From NCBI GenBank assembly GCA_964057225.1, contig OZ059900.1, positions 23,327,638 to 23,391,637 on the forward strand: DNA of 64,000 bases, given 5' to 3'. Positions 10,948-24,292 of the stretch are shown here, in pieces; the first letter of the stretch is position 1; every line of letters starts with the position of its first letter. This stretch comes from Auanema rhodensis. Lineage: Eukaryota; Nematoda; Chromadorea; Rhabditida; Rhabditidae. The notes below the pieces were generated by a model, which did not search any database, had not been told where the DNA came from, and saw only the letters and a program-made list of their open reading frames with translations. The position numbers and the translations under genes are program-made.

Positions 10948-13900
10948 ACTCATATGAACAAAAATCGATTTAATCAATATTAGCCATAAGGGGCGTGCCC
11001 TCAGAATATGCTAATTTCCTTAATTTTCTAACCCCTGTTTTTTTGTCGTGAAAGTGGAACTAGACGTTGTACAAACAATTTTGAGCTAGGTTTCATTGAC
11101 ATTGCATGAGTTTGAACACATGAAATCGTAAGTCAAAACCTTGTTTACAGCGAAATTTCCAAAAACTGGTTTTCCAGCATAATAAAATATTTCTCGTGGG
11201 AAATACTGTGTTTTTGTATTTTTCTAGTGTTCAGCATGTAAAATGCTTCATTTTAGTATGTAACACGCTGAAATTCGTTGCATTTGACGACTCATATGAA
11301 CAAAAATCGATTTAATCAATATTAGCGATAAGGGGCGTGCCCTCAGAATATGCTAATTTCCTTTATTTTCTAACCCCTGTTTTTTTGTCGTGAAAGTGGA
11401 ACTAGACGTTGTACGAACAATTTTGAGCTAGGTTTCATTGACATTGCATGAGTTTGAACACATGAAATCGTAAGTCAAAACCTTGTTTACAGCGAAATTT
11501 CCAAAAACTGGTTTTCCAGCATAATAAAATATTTCTCATGGGAAATACAGTGTTTTTGTATTTTTCTAGTGTTCAGCATGTAAAATGCTTCATTTTAGTA
11601 TGTAACACGCTGAAATTCGTTGCATTTGACGACTCATATGAACAAAAATCGATTTAATCAATATTAGCCATAAGGGGCGTGCCCTCAGAATATGCTAATT
11701 TCCTTAATTTTCTAACCCCTGTTTTTTTGTCGTGAAAGTGGAACTAGACGTTGTACGAACAGTTTTGAGCTAGGTTTCATTGACATTGCATGAGTTTGAA
11801 CACATGAAATCGTAAGTCAAAACCTTGTTTACAGCGAAATTTCCAAAAACTGGTTTTCCAGCATAATAAAATATTTCTCATGGGAAATACTGTGTTTTTG
11901 TATTTTTCTAGTGTTCAGCATGTAAAATGCTTCATTTTAGTATGTAACACGCTGAAATTCGTTGCATTTGACGACTCATATGAACAAAAATCGATTTAAT
12001 CAATATTAGCCATAAGGGGCGTGCCCTCAGAATATGCTAATTTCCTTAATTTTCTAACCCCTGTTTTTTTTGTCGTGAAAGTGGAACTAGACGTTGTACG
12101 AACAATTTTGAGCTAGGTTTCATTGACATTGCATGAGTTTGAACACATGAAATCGTAAGTCAAAGCCTTGTTTACAGCGAAATTTCCAAAAACTGGTTTT
12201 CCAGCATAATAAAATATTTCTCATGGGAAATACTGTGTTTTTGTATTTTTCTGGTGTTCAGCATGTAAAATGCTTCATTTTAGTATGTAACACGCTGAAA
12301 TTCGTTGCATTTGACGACTCATATGAACAAAAATCGATTTAATCAATATTAGCCATAAGGGGCGTGCCCTCAGAATATGCTAATTTCCTTAATTTTCTAA
12401 CCCCTGTTTTTTTGTCGTGAAAGTGGAACTAGACGTTGTACGAACAATTTTGAGCTAGGTTTCATTGACATTGCATGAGTTTGAACACATGAAATCGTAA
12501 GTCAAAACCTTGTTTACAGCGAAATTTCCAAAAACTGGTTTTCCAGCATAATAAAATATTTCTCGTGGGAAATACTGTGTTTTTGTATTTTTCTAGTGTT
12601 CAGCATGTAAAATGCTTCATTTTAGTATGTAACACGCTGAAATTCGTTGCATTTGACGACTCATATGAACAAAAATCGATTTAATCAATATTAGCGATAA
12701 GGGGCGTGCCCTCAGAATATGCTAATTTCCTTAATTTTCTAACCCCTGTTTTTTTGTCGTGAAAGTGGAACTAGACGTTGTACGAACAATTTTGAGCTAG
12801 GTTTCATTGACATTGCATGAGTTTGAACACATGAAATCGTAAGTCAAAACCTTGTTTACAGCGAAATTTCCAAAAACTGGTTTTCCAGCATAATAAAATA
12901 TTTCTCGTGGGAAATACTGTGTTTTTGTATTTTTCTAGTGTTCAGCATGTAAAATGCTTCATTTTAGTATGTAACACGCTGAAATTCGTTGCATTTGACG
13001 ACTCATATGAACAAAAATCGATTTAATCAATATTAGCCATAAGGGGCGTGCCCTCAGAATATGCTAATTTCCTTAATTTTCTAACCCCTGTTTTTTTGTC
13101 GTGAAAGTGGAACTAGACGTTGTACGAACAATTTTGAGCTAGGTTTCATTGACATTGCATGAGTTTGAACACATGAAATCGTAAGTCAAAACCTTGTTTA
13201 CAGCGAAATTTCCAAAAACTGGTTTTCCAGCATAATAAAATATTTCTCATGGGAAATACTGTGTTTTTGTATTTTTCTAGTGTTCAGCATGTAAAATGCT
13301 TCATTTTAGTATGTAACACGCTGAAATTCGTTGCATTTGACGACTCATATGAACAAAAATCGATTTAATCAATATTAGCCATAAGGGGCGTGCCCTCAGA
13401 ATATGCTAATTTCCTTAATTTTCTAACCCCTGTTTTTTTTGTCGTGAAAGTGGAACTAGACGTTGTACGAACAATTTTGAGCTAGGTTTCATTGACATTG
13501 CATGAGTTTGAACACATGAAATCGTAAGTCAAAGCCTTGTTTACAGCGAAATTTCCAAAAACTGGTTTTCCAGCATAATAAAATATTTCTCATGGGAAAT
13601 ACTGTGTTTTTGTATTTTTCTGGTGTTCAGCATGTAAAATGCTTCATTTTAGTATGTAACACGCTGAAATTCGTTGCATTTGACGACTCATATGAACAAA
13701 AATCGATTTAATCAATATTAGCCATAAGGGGCGTGCCCTCAGAATATGCTAATTTCCTTAATTTTCTAACCCCTGTTTTTTTGTCGTGAAAGTGGAACTA
13801 GACGTTGTACGAACAATTTTGAGCTAGGTTTCATTGACATTGCATGAGTTTGAACACATGAAATCGTAAGTCAAAACCTTGTTTACAGCGAAATTTCCAA

Positions 13901-16422
13901 AAACTGGTTTTCCAGCATAATAAAATATTTCTCGTGGGAAATACTGTGTTTTTGTATTTTTCTAGTGTTCAGCATGTAAAATGCTTCATTTTAGTATGTA
14001 ACACGCTGAAATTCGTTGCATTTGACGACTCATATGAACAAAAATCGATTTAATCAATATTAGCCATAAGGGGCGTGCCCTCAGAATATGCTAATTTCCT
14101 TAATTTTCTAACCCCTGTTTTTTTGTCGTGAAAGTGGAACTAGACGTTGTACGAACAATTTTGAGCTAGGTTTCATTGACATTGCATGAGTTTGAACACA
14201 TGAAATCGTAAGTCAAAACCTTGTTTACAGCGAAATTTCCAAAAACTGGTTTTCCAGCATAATAAAATATTTCTCGTGGGAAATACTGTGTTTTTGTATT
14301 TTTCTAGTGTTCAGCATGTAAAATGCTTCATTTTAGTATGTAACACGCTGAAATTCGTTGCATTTGACGACTCATATGAACAAAAATCGATTTAATCAAT
14401 ATTAGCCATAAGGGGCGTGCCCTCAGAATATGCTAATTTCCTTAATTTTCTAACCCCTGTTTTTTTGTCGTGAAAGTAGAACTAGACGTTGTACGAACAA
14501 TTTTGAGCTAGGTTTCATTGACATTGCATGAGTTTGAACACATGAAATCGTAAGTCAAAACCTTGTTTACAGCGAAATTTCCAAAAACTGGTTTTCCAGC
14601 ATAATAAAATATTTCTCATGGGAAATACTGTGTTTTTGTATTTTTCTAGTGTTCAGCATGTAAAATGCTTCATTTTAGTATGTAACACGCTGAAATTCGT
14701 TGCATTTGACGACTCATATGAACAAAAATCGATTTAATCAATATTAGCCATAAGGGGCGTGCCCTCAGAATATGCTAATTTCCTTAATTTTCTAACCCCT
14801 GTTTTTTTGTCGTGAAAGTGGAACTAGACGTTGTACGAACAGTTTTGAGCTAGGTTTCATTGACATTGCATGAGTTTGAACACATGAAATCGTAAGTCAA
14901 AACCTTGTTTACAGCGAAATTTCCAAAAACTGGTTTTCCAGCATAATAAAATATTTCTCATGGGAAATACTGTTTTTTTGTATTTTTCTAGTGTTCAGCA
15001 TGTAAAATGCTTCATATTAGTATGTAACACGCTGAAATTCGTTGCATTTGACGACTCATATGAACAAAAATCGATTTAATCAATATTAGCCATAAGGGGC
15101 GTGCCCTCAGAATATGCTAATTTCCTTAATTTTCTAACCCCTGTTTTTTTTGTCGTGAAAGTGGAACTAGACGTTGTACGAACAATTTTGAGCTAGGTTT
15201 CATTGACATTGCATGAGTTTGAACACATGAAATCGTAAGTCAAAGCCTTGTTTACAGCGAAATTTCCAAAAACTGGTTTTCCAGCATAATAAAATATTTC
15301 TCATGGGAAATACTGTGTTTTTGTATTTTTCTGGTGTTCAGCATGTAAAATGCTTCATTTTAGTATGTAACACGCTGAAATTCGTTGCATTTGACGACTC
15401 ATATGAACAAAAATCGATTTAATCAATATTAGCCATAAGGGGCGTGCCCTCAGAATATGCTAATTTCCTTAATTTTCTAACCCCTGTTTTTTTGTCGTGA
15501 AAGTGGAACTAGACGTTGTACGAACAATTTTGAGCTAGGTTTCATTGACATTGCATGAGTTTGAACACATGAAATCGTAAGTCAAAACCTTGTTTACAGC
15601 GAAATTTCCAAAAACTGGTTTTCCAGCATAATAAAATATTTCTCGTGGGAAATACTGTGTTTTTGTATTTTTCTAGTGTTCAGCATGTAAAATGCTTCAT
15701 TTTAGTATGTAACACGCTGAAATTCGTTGCATTTGACGACTCATATGAACAAAAATCGATTTAATCAATATTAGCCATAAGGGGCGTGCCCTCAGAATAT
15801 GCTAATTTCCTTAATTTTCTAACCCCTGTTTTTTTGTCGTGAAAGTGGAACTAGACGTTGTACGAACAATTTTGAGCTAGGTTTCATTGACATTGCATGA
15901 GTTTGAACACATGAAATCGTAAGTCAAAACCTTGTTTACAGCGAAATTTCCAAAAACTGGTTTTCCAGCATAATAAAATATTTCTCATGGGAAATACTGT
16001 GTTTTTGTATTTTTCTAGTGTTCAGCATGTAAAATGCTTCATTTTAGTATGTAACACGCTAAAATTCGTTGCATTTGACGACTCATATGAACAAAAATCG
16101 ATTTAATCAATATTAGCCATAAGGGGCGTGCCCTCAGAATATGCTAATTTCCTTAATTTTCTAACCCCTGTTTTTTTGTCGTGAAAGTGGAACTAGACGT
16201 TGTACGAACAATTTTGAGCTAGGTTTCATTGACATTGCATGAGTTTGAACACATGAAATCGTAAGTCAAAACCTTGTTTACAGCGAAATTTCCAAAAACT
16301 GGTTTTCCAGCATAATAAAATATTTCTCATGGGAAATACTGTGTTTTTGTATTTTTCTAGTGTTCAGCATGTAAAATGCTTCATTTTAGTATGTAACACG
16401 CTGAAATTCGTTGCATTTGACG
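10948..16422 (+). repeat. 16-monomer segment, first copy (L33-L48)
   Basis: Order: 126A+249G; 38G+75T+260A; 131G; T8; 249G; 38G+249G; consensus; T8; 249G; 249G; 109A; 131G+263T+305A; T8; 249G; 323A; consensus. The same sixteen types recur in order 7870 bp downstream (18818-24292). By eye I find only three differences over 5475 bp: 263T and 305A here, and 113G in the second copy. Confidence 0.88.
13343..14711 (+). repeat. Mirror anchor C, left copy (L40-L43)
   Basis: T8, 249G, 249G, 109A; matches R34-R31 (46848-48216) read inward. Lengths are equal (1369 bp). 109A is rare (L43, L50, L66, R31). A second left candidate is L63-L66, its duplicate. Confidence 0.7.
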
Positions 16423-19159
16423 ACTCATATGAACAAAAATCGATTTAATCAATATTAGCCATAAGGGGCGTGCCCTCAGAATATGCTAATTTCCTTAATT
16501 TTCTAACCCCTGTTTTTTTGTCGTGAAAGTGGAACTAGACGTTGTACAAACAATTTTGAGCTAGGTTTCATTGACATTGCATGAGTTTGAACACATGAAA
16601 TCGTAAGTCAAAACCTTGTTTACAGCGAAATTTCCAAAAACTGGTTTTCCAGCATAATAAAATATTTCTCGTGGGAAATACTGTGTTTTTGTATTTTTCT
16701 AGTGTTCAGCATGTAAAATGCTTCATTTTAGTATGTAACACGCTGAAATTCGTTGCATTTGACGACTCATATGAACAAAAATCGATTTAATCAATATTAG
16801 CCATAAGGGGCGTGCCCTCAGAATATGCTAATTTCCTTAATTTTCTAACCCCTGTTTTTTTGTCGTGAAAGTAGAACTAGACGTTGTACGAACAATTTTG
16901 AGCTAGGTTTCATTGACATTGCATGAGTTTGAACACATGAAATCGTAAGTCAAAACCTTGTTTACAGCGAAATTTCCAAAAACTGGTTTTCCAGCATAAT
17001 AAAATATTTCTCATGGGAAATACTGTGTTTTTGTATTTTTCTAGTGTTCAGCATGTAAAATGCTTCATTTTAGTATGTAACACGCTGAAATTCGTTGCAT
17101 TTGACGACTCATATGAACAAAAATCGATTTAATCAATATTAGCCATAAGGGGCGTGCCCTCAGAATATGCTAATTTCCTTAATTTTCTAACCCCTGTTTT
17201 TTTGTCGTGAAAGTGGAACTAGACGTTGTACGAACAGTTTTGAGCTAGGTTTCATTGACATTGCATGAGTTTGAACACATGAAATCGTAAGTCAAAACCT
17301 TGTTTACAGCGAAATTTCCAAAAACTGGTTTTCCAGCATAATAAAATATTTCTCATGGGAAATACTGTGTTTTTGTATTTTTCTAGTGTTCAGCATGTAA
17401 AATGCTTCATATTAGTATGTAACACGCTGAAATTCGTTGCATTTGACGACTCATATGAACAAAAATCGATTTAATCAATATTAGCCATAAGGGGCGTGCC
17501 CTCAGAATATGCTAATTTCCTTAATTTTCTAACCCCTGTTTTTTTTGTCGTGAAAGTGGAACTAGACGTTGTACGAACAATTTTGAGCTAGGTTTCATTG
17601 ACATTGCATGAGTTTGAACACATGAAATCGTAAGTCAAAGCCTTGTTTACAGCGAAATTTCCAAAAACTGGTTTTCCAGCATAATAAAATATTTCTCATG
17701 GGAAATACTGTGTTTTTGTATTTTTCTGGTGTTCAGCATGTAAAATGCTTCATTTTAGTATGTAACACGCTGAAATTCGTTGCATTTGACGACTCATATG
17801 AACAAAAATCGATTTAATCAATATTAGCCATAAGGGGCGTGCCCTCAGAATATGCTAATTTCCTTAATTTTCTAACCCCTGTTTTTTTGTCGTGAAAGTG
17901 GAACTAGACGTTGTACGAACAATTTTGAGCTAGGTTTCATTGACATTGCATGAGTTTGAACACATGAAATCGTAAGTCAAAACCTTGTTTACAGCGAAAT
18001 TTCCAAAAACTGGTTTTCCAGCATAATAAAATATTTCTCGTGGGAAATACTGTGTTTTTGTATTTTTCTAGTGTTCAGCATGTAAAATGCTTCATTTTAG
18101 TATGTAACACGCTGAAATTCGTTGCATTTGACGACTCATATGAACAAAAATCGATTTAATCAATATTAGCCATAAGGGGCGTGCCCTCAGAATATGCTAA
18201 TTTCCTTAATTTTCTAACCCCTGTTTTTTTGTCGTGAAAGTGGAACTAGACGTTGTACGAACAATTTTGAGCTAGGTTTCATTGACATTGCATGAGTTTG
18301 AACACATGAAATCGTAAGTCAAAACCTTGTTTACAGCGAAATTTCCAAAAACTGGTTTTCCAGCATAATAAAATATTTCTCATGGGAAATACTGTGTTTT
18401 TGTATTTTTCTAGTGTTCAGCATGTAAAATGCTTCATTTTAGTATGTAACACGCTAAAATTCGTTGCATTTGACGACTCATATGAACAAAAATCGATTTA
18501 ATCAATATTAGCCATAAGGGGCGTGCCCTCAGAATATGCTAATTTCCTTAATTTTCTAACCCCTGTTTTTTTGTCGTGAAAGTGGAACTAGACGTTGTAC
18601 GAACAATTTTGAGCTAGGTTTCATTGACATTGCATGAGTTTGAACACATGAAATCGTAAGTCAAAACCTTGTTTACAGCGAAATTTCCAAAAACTGGTTT
18701 TCCAGCATAATAAAATATTTCTCATGGGAAATACTGTGTTTTTGTATTTTTCTAGTGTTCAGCATGTAAAATGCTTCATTTTAGTATGTAACACGCTGAA
18801 ATTCGTTGCATTTGACGACTCATATGAACAAAAATCGATTTAATCAATATTAGCCATAAGGGGCGTGCCCTCAGAATATGCTAATTTCCTTAATTTTCTA
18901 ACCCCTGTTTTTTTGTCGTGAAAGTGGAACTAGACGTTGTACAAACAATTTTGAGCTAGGTTTCATTGACATTGCATGAGTTTGAACACATGAAATCGTA
19001 AGTCAAAACCTTGTTTACAGCGAAATTTCCAAAAACTGGTTTTCCAGCATAATAAAATATTTCTCGTGGGAAATACTGTGTTTTTGTATTTTTCTAGTGT
19101 TCAGCATGTAAAATGCTTCATTTTAGTATGTAACACGCTGAAATTCGTTGCATTTGACG
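14370..19159 (+). repeat. Seven-monomer block, two adjacent copies (L43-L49, L50-L56)
   Basis: Order 109A; 131G+305A; T8; 249G; 323A; consensus; 126A+249G, with a 2395-bp period. Apart from 263T in L44 the copies look identical. It lies inside and overlaps the larger 23-monomer duplication, so at least two rounds of amplification are nested. L67, the later counterpart of L44, lacks 305A. Confidence 0.87.
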
Positions 19160-22100
19160 ACTCATATGAACAAAAATCGATTTAATCAATATTAGCGATA
19201 AGGGGCGTGCCCTCAGAATATGCTAATTTCCTTTATTTTCTAACCCCTGTTTTTTTGTCGTGAAAGTGGAACTAGACGTTGTACGAACAATTTTGAGCTA
19301 GGTTTCATTGACATTGCATGAGTTTGAACACATGAAATCGTAAGTCAAAACCTTGTTTACAGCGAAATTTCCAAAAACTGGTTTTCCAGCATAATAAAAT
19401 ATTTCTCATGGGAAATACAGTGTTTTTGTATTTTTCTAGTGTTCAGCATGTAAAATGCTTCATTTTAGTATGTAACACGCTGAAATTCGTTGCATTTGAC
19501 GACTCATATGAACAAAAATCGATTTAATCAATATTAGCCATAAGGGGCGTGCCCTCAGAATATGCTAATTTCCTTAATTTTCTAACCCCTGTTTTTTTGT
19601 CGTGAAAGTGGAACTAGACGTTGTACGAACAGTTTTGAGCTAGGTTTCATTGACATTGCATGAGTTTGAACACATGAAATCGTAAGTCAAAACCTTGTTT
19701 ACAGCGAAATTTCCAAAAACTGGTTTTCCAGCATAATAAAATATTTCTCATGGGAAATACTGTGTTTTTGTATTTTTCTAGTGTTCAGCATGTAAAATGC
19801 TTCATTTTAGTATGTAACACGCTGAAATTCGTTGCATTTGACGACTCATATGAACAAAAATCGATTTAATCAATATTAGCCATAAGGGGCGTGCCCTCAG
19901 AATATGCTAATTTCCTTAATTTTCTAACCCCTGTTTTTTTTGTCGTGAAAGTGGAACTAGACGTTGTACGAACAATTTTGAGCTAGGTTTCATTGACATT
20001 GCATGAGTTTGAACACATGAAATCGTAAGTCAAAGCCTTGTTTACAGCGAAATTTCCAAAAACTGGTTTTCCAGCATAATAAAATATTTCTCATGGGAAA
20101 TACTGTGTTTTTGTATTTTTCTGGTGTTCAGCATGTAAAATGCTTCATTTTAGTATGTAACACGCTGAAATTCGTTGCATTTGACGACTCATATGAACAA
20201 AAATCGATTTAATCAATATTAGCCATAAGGGGCGTGCCCTCAGAATATGCTAATTTCCTTAATTTTCTAACCCCTGTTTTTTTGTCGTGAAAGTGGAACT
20301 AGACGTTGTACGAACAATTTTGAGCTAGGTTTCATTGACATTGCATGAGTTTGAACACATGAAATCGTAAGTCAAAACCTTGTTTACAGCGAAATTTCCA
20401 AAAACTGGTTTTCCAGCATAATAAAATATTTCTCGTGGGAAATACTGTGTTTTTGTATTTTTCTAGTGTTCAGCATGTAAAATGCTTCATTTTAGTATGT
20501 AACACGCTGAAATTCGTTGCATTTGACGACTCATATGAACAAAAATCGATTTAATCAATATTAGCGATAAGGGGCGTGCCCTCAGAATATGCTAATTTCC
20601 TTAATTTTCTAACCCCTGTTTTTTTGTCGTGAAAGTGGAAGTAGACGTTGTACGAACAATTTTGAGCTAGGTTTCATTGACATTGCATGAGTTTGAACAC
20701 ATGAAATCGTAAGTCAAAACCTTGTTTACAGCGAAATTTCCAAAAACTGGTTTTCCAGCATAATAAAATATTTCTCGTGGGAAATACTGTGTTTTTGTAT
20801 TTTTCTAGTGTTCAGCATGTAAAATGCTTCATTTTAGTATGTAACACGCTGAAATTCGTTGCATTTGACGACTCATATGAACAAAAATCGATTTAATCAA
20901 TATTAGCCATAAGGGGCGTGCCCTCAGAATATGCTAATTTCCTTAATTTTCTAACCCCTGTTTTTTTGTCGTGAAAGTGGAACTAGACGTTGTACGAACA
21001 ATTTTGAGCTAGGTTTCATTGACATTGCATGAGTTTGAACACATGAAATCGTAAGTCAAAACCTTGTTTACAGCGAAATTTCCAAAAACTGGTTTTCCAG
21101 CATAATAAAATATTTCTCATGGGAAATACTGTGTTTTTGTATTTTTCTAGTGTTCAGCATGTAAAATGCTTCATTTTAGTATGTAACACGCTGAAATTCG
21201 TTGCATTTGACGACTCATATGAACAAAAATCGATTTAATCAATATTAGCCATAAGGGGCGTGCCCTCAGAATATGCTAATTTCCTTAATTTTCTAACCCC
21301 TGTTTTTTTTGTCGTGAAAGTGGAACTAGACGTTGTACGAACAATTTTGAGCTAGGTTTCATTGACATTGCATGAGTTTGAACACATGAAATCGTAAGTC
21401 AAAGCCTTGTTTACAGCGAAATTTCCAAAAACTGGTTTTCCAGCATAATAAAATATTTCTCATGGGAAATACTGTGTTTTTGTATTTTTCTGGTGTTCAG
21501 CATGTAAAATGCTTCATTTTAGTATGTAACACGCTGAAATTCGTTGCATTTGACGACTCATATGAACAAAAATCGATTTAATCAATATTAGCCATAAGGG
21601 GCGTGCCCTCAGAATATGCTAATTTCCTTAATTTTCTAACCCCTGTTTTTTTGTCGTGAAAGTGGAACTAGACGTTGTACGAACAATTTTGAGCTAGGTT
21701 TCATTGACATTGCATGAGTTTGAACACATGAAATCGTAAGTCAAAACCTTGTTTACAGCGAAATTTCCAAAAACTGGTTTTCCAGCATAATAAAATATTT
21801 CTCGTGGGAAATACTGTGTTTTTGTATTTTTCTAGTGTTCAGCATGTAAAATGCTTCATTTTAGTATGTAACACGCTGAAATTCGTTGCATTTGACGACT
21901 CATATGAACAAAAATCGATTTAATCAATATTAGCCATAAGGGGCGTGCCCTCAGAATATGCTAATTTCCTTAATTTTCTAACCCCTGTTTTTTTGTCGTG
22001 AAAGTGGAACTAGACGTTGTACGAACAATTTTGAGCTAGGTTTCATTGACATTGCATGAGTTTGAACACATGAAATCGTAAGTCAAAACCTTGTTTACAG

Positions 22101-24292
22101 CGAAATTTCCAAAAACTGGTTTTCCAGCATAATAAAATATTTCTCGTGGGAAATACTGTGTTTTTGTATTTTTCTAGTGTTCAGCATGTAAAATGCTTCA
22201 TTTTAGTATGTAACACGCTGAAATTCGTTGCATTTGACGACTCATATGAACAAAAATCGATTTAATCAATATTAGCCATAAGGGGCGTGCCCTCAGAATA
22301 TGCTAATTTCCTTAATTTTCTAACCCCTGTTTTTTTGTCGTGAAAGTAGAACTAGACGTTGTACGAACAATTTTGAGCTAGGTTTCATTGACATTGCATG
22401 AGTTTGAACACATGAAATCGTAAGTCAAAACCTTGTTTACAGCGAAATTTCCAAAAACTGGTTTTCCAGCATAATAAAATATTTCTCATGGGAAATACTG
22501 TGTTTTTGTATTTTTCTAGTGTTCAGCATGTAAAATGCTTCATTTTAGTATGTAACACGCTGAAATTCGTTGCATTTGACGACTCATATGAACAAAAATC
22601 GATTTAATCAATATTAGCCATAAGGGGCGTGCCCTCAGAATATGCTAATTTCCTTAATTTTCTAACCCCTGTTTTTTTGTCGTGAAAGTGGAACTAGACG
22701 TTGTACGAACAGTTTTGAGCTAGGTTTCATTGACATTGCATGAGTTTGAACACATGAAATCGTAAGTCAAAACCTTGTTTACAGCGAAATTTCCAAAAAC
22801 TGGTTTTCCAGCATAATAAAATATTTCTCATGGGAAATACTGTGTTTTTGTATTTTTCTAGTGTTCAGCATGTAAAATGCTTCATTTTAGTATGTAACAC
22901 GCTGAAATTCGTTGCATTTGACGACTCATATGAACAAAAATCGATTTAATCAATATTAGCCATAAGGGGCGTGCCCTCAGAATATGCTAATTTCCTTAAT
23001 TTTCTAACCCCTGTTTTTTTTGTCGTGAAAGTGGAACTAGACGTTGTACGAACAATTTTGAGCTAGGTTTCATTGACATTGCATGAGTTTGAACACATGA
23101 AATCGTAAGTCAAAGCCTTGTTTACAGCGAAATTTCCAAAAACTGGTTTTCCAGCATAATAAAATATTTCTCATGGGAAATACTGTGTTTTTGTATTTTT
23201 CTGGTGTTCAGCATGTAAAATGCTTCATTTTAGTATGTAACACGCTGAAATTCGTTGCATTTGACGACTCATATGAACAAAAATCGATTTAATCAATATT
23301 AGCCATAAGGGGCGTGCCCTCAGAATATGCTAATTTCCTTAATTTTCTAACCCCTGTTTTTTTGTCGTGAAAGTGGAACTAGACGTTGTACGAACAATTT
23401 TGAGCTAGGTTTCATTGACATTGCATGAGTTTGAACACATGAAATCGTAAGTCAAAACCTTGTTTACAGCGAAATTTCCAAAAACTGGTTTTCCAGCATA
23501 ATAAAATATTTCTCGTGGGAAATACTGTGTTTTTGTATTTTTCTAGTGTTCAGCATGTAAAATGCTTCATTTTAGTATGTAACACGCTGAAATTCGTTGC
23601 ATTTGACGACTCATATGAACAAAAATCGATTTAATCAATATTAGCCATAAGGGGCGTGCCCTCAGAATATGCTAATTTCCTTAATTTTCTAACCCCTGTT
23701 TTTTTGTCGTGAAAGTGGAACTAGACGTTGTACGAACAATTTTGAGCTAGGTTTCATTGACATTGCATGAGTTTGAACACATGAAATCGTAAGTCAAAAC
23801 CTTGTTTACAGCGAAATTTCCAAAAACTGGTTTTCCAGCATAATAAAATATTTCTCATGGGAAATACTGTGTTTTTGTATTTTTCTAGTGTTCAGCATGT
23901 AAAATGCTTCATTTTAGTATGTAACACGCTAAAATTCGTTGCATTTGACGACTCATATGAACAAAAATCGATTTAATCAATATTAGCCATAAGGGGCGTG
24001 CCCTCAGAATATGCTAATTTCCTTAATTTTCTAACCCCTGTTTTTTTGTCGTGAAAGTGGAACTAGACGTTGTACGAACAATTTTGAGCTAGGTTTCATT
24101 GACATTGCATGAGTTTGAACACATGAAATCGTAAGTCAAAACCTTGTTTACAGCGAAATTTCCAAAAACTGGTTTTCCAGCATAATAAAATATTTCTCAT
24201 GGGAAATACTGTGTTTTTGTATTTTTCTAGTGTTCAGCATGTAAAATGCTTCATTTTAGTATGTAACACGCTGAAATTCGTTGCATTTGACG
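18818..24292 (+). repeat. 16-monomer segment, second copy (L56-L71)
   Basis: Equal in length (5475 bp) and monomer order to 10948-16422, offset by exactly 23 monomers (7870 bp = 23 x 342 + 4 extra T). L61 carries a private 113G. The duplication unit is probably 23 monomers, L33-L55, followed by a partial second copy. Confidence 0.88.
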
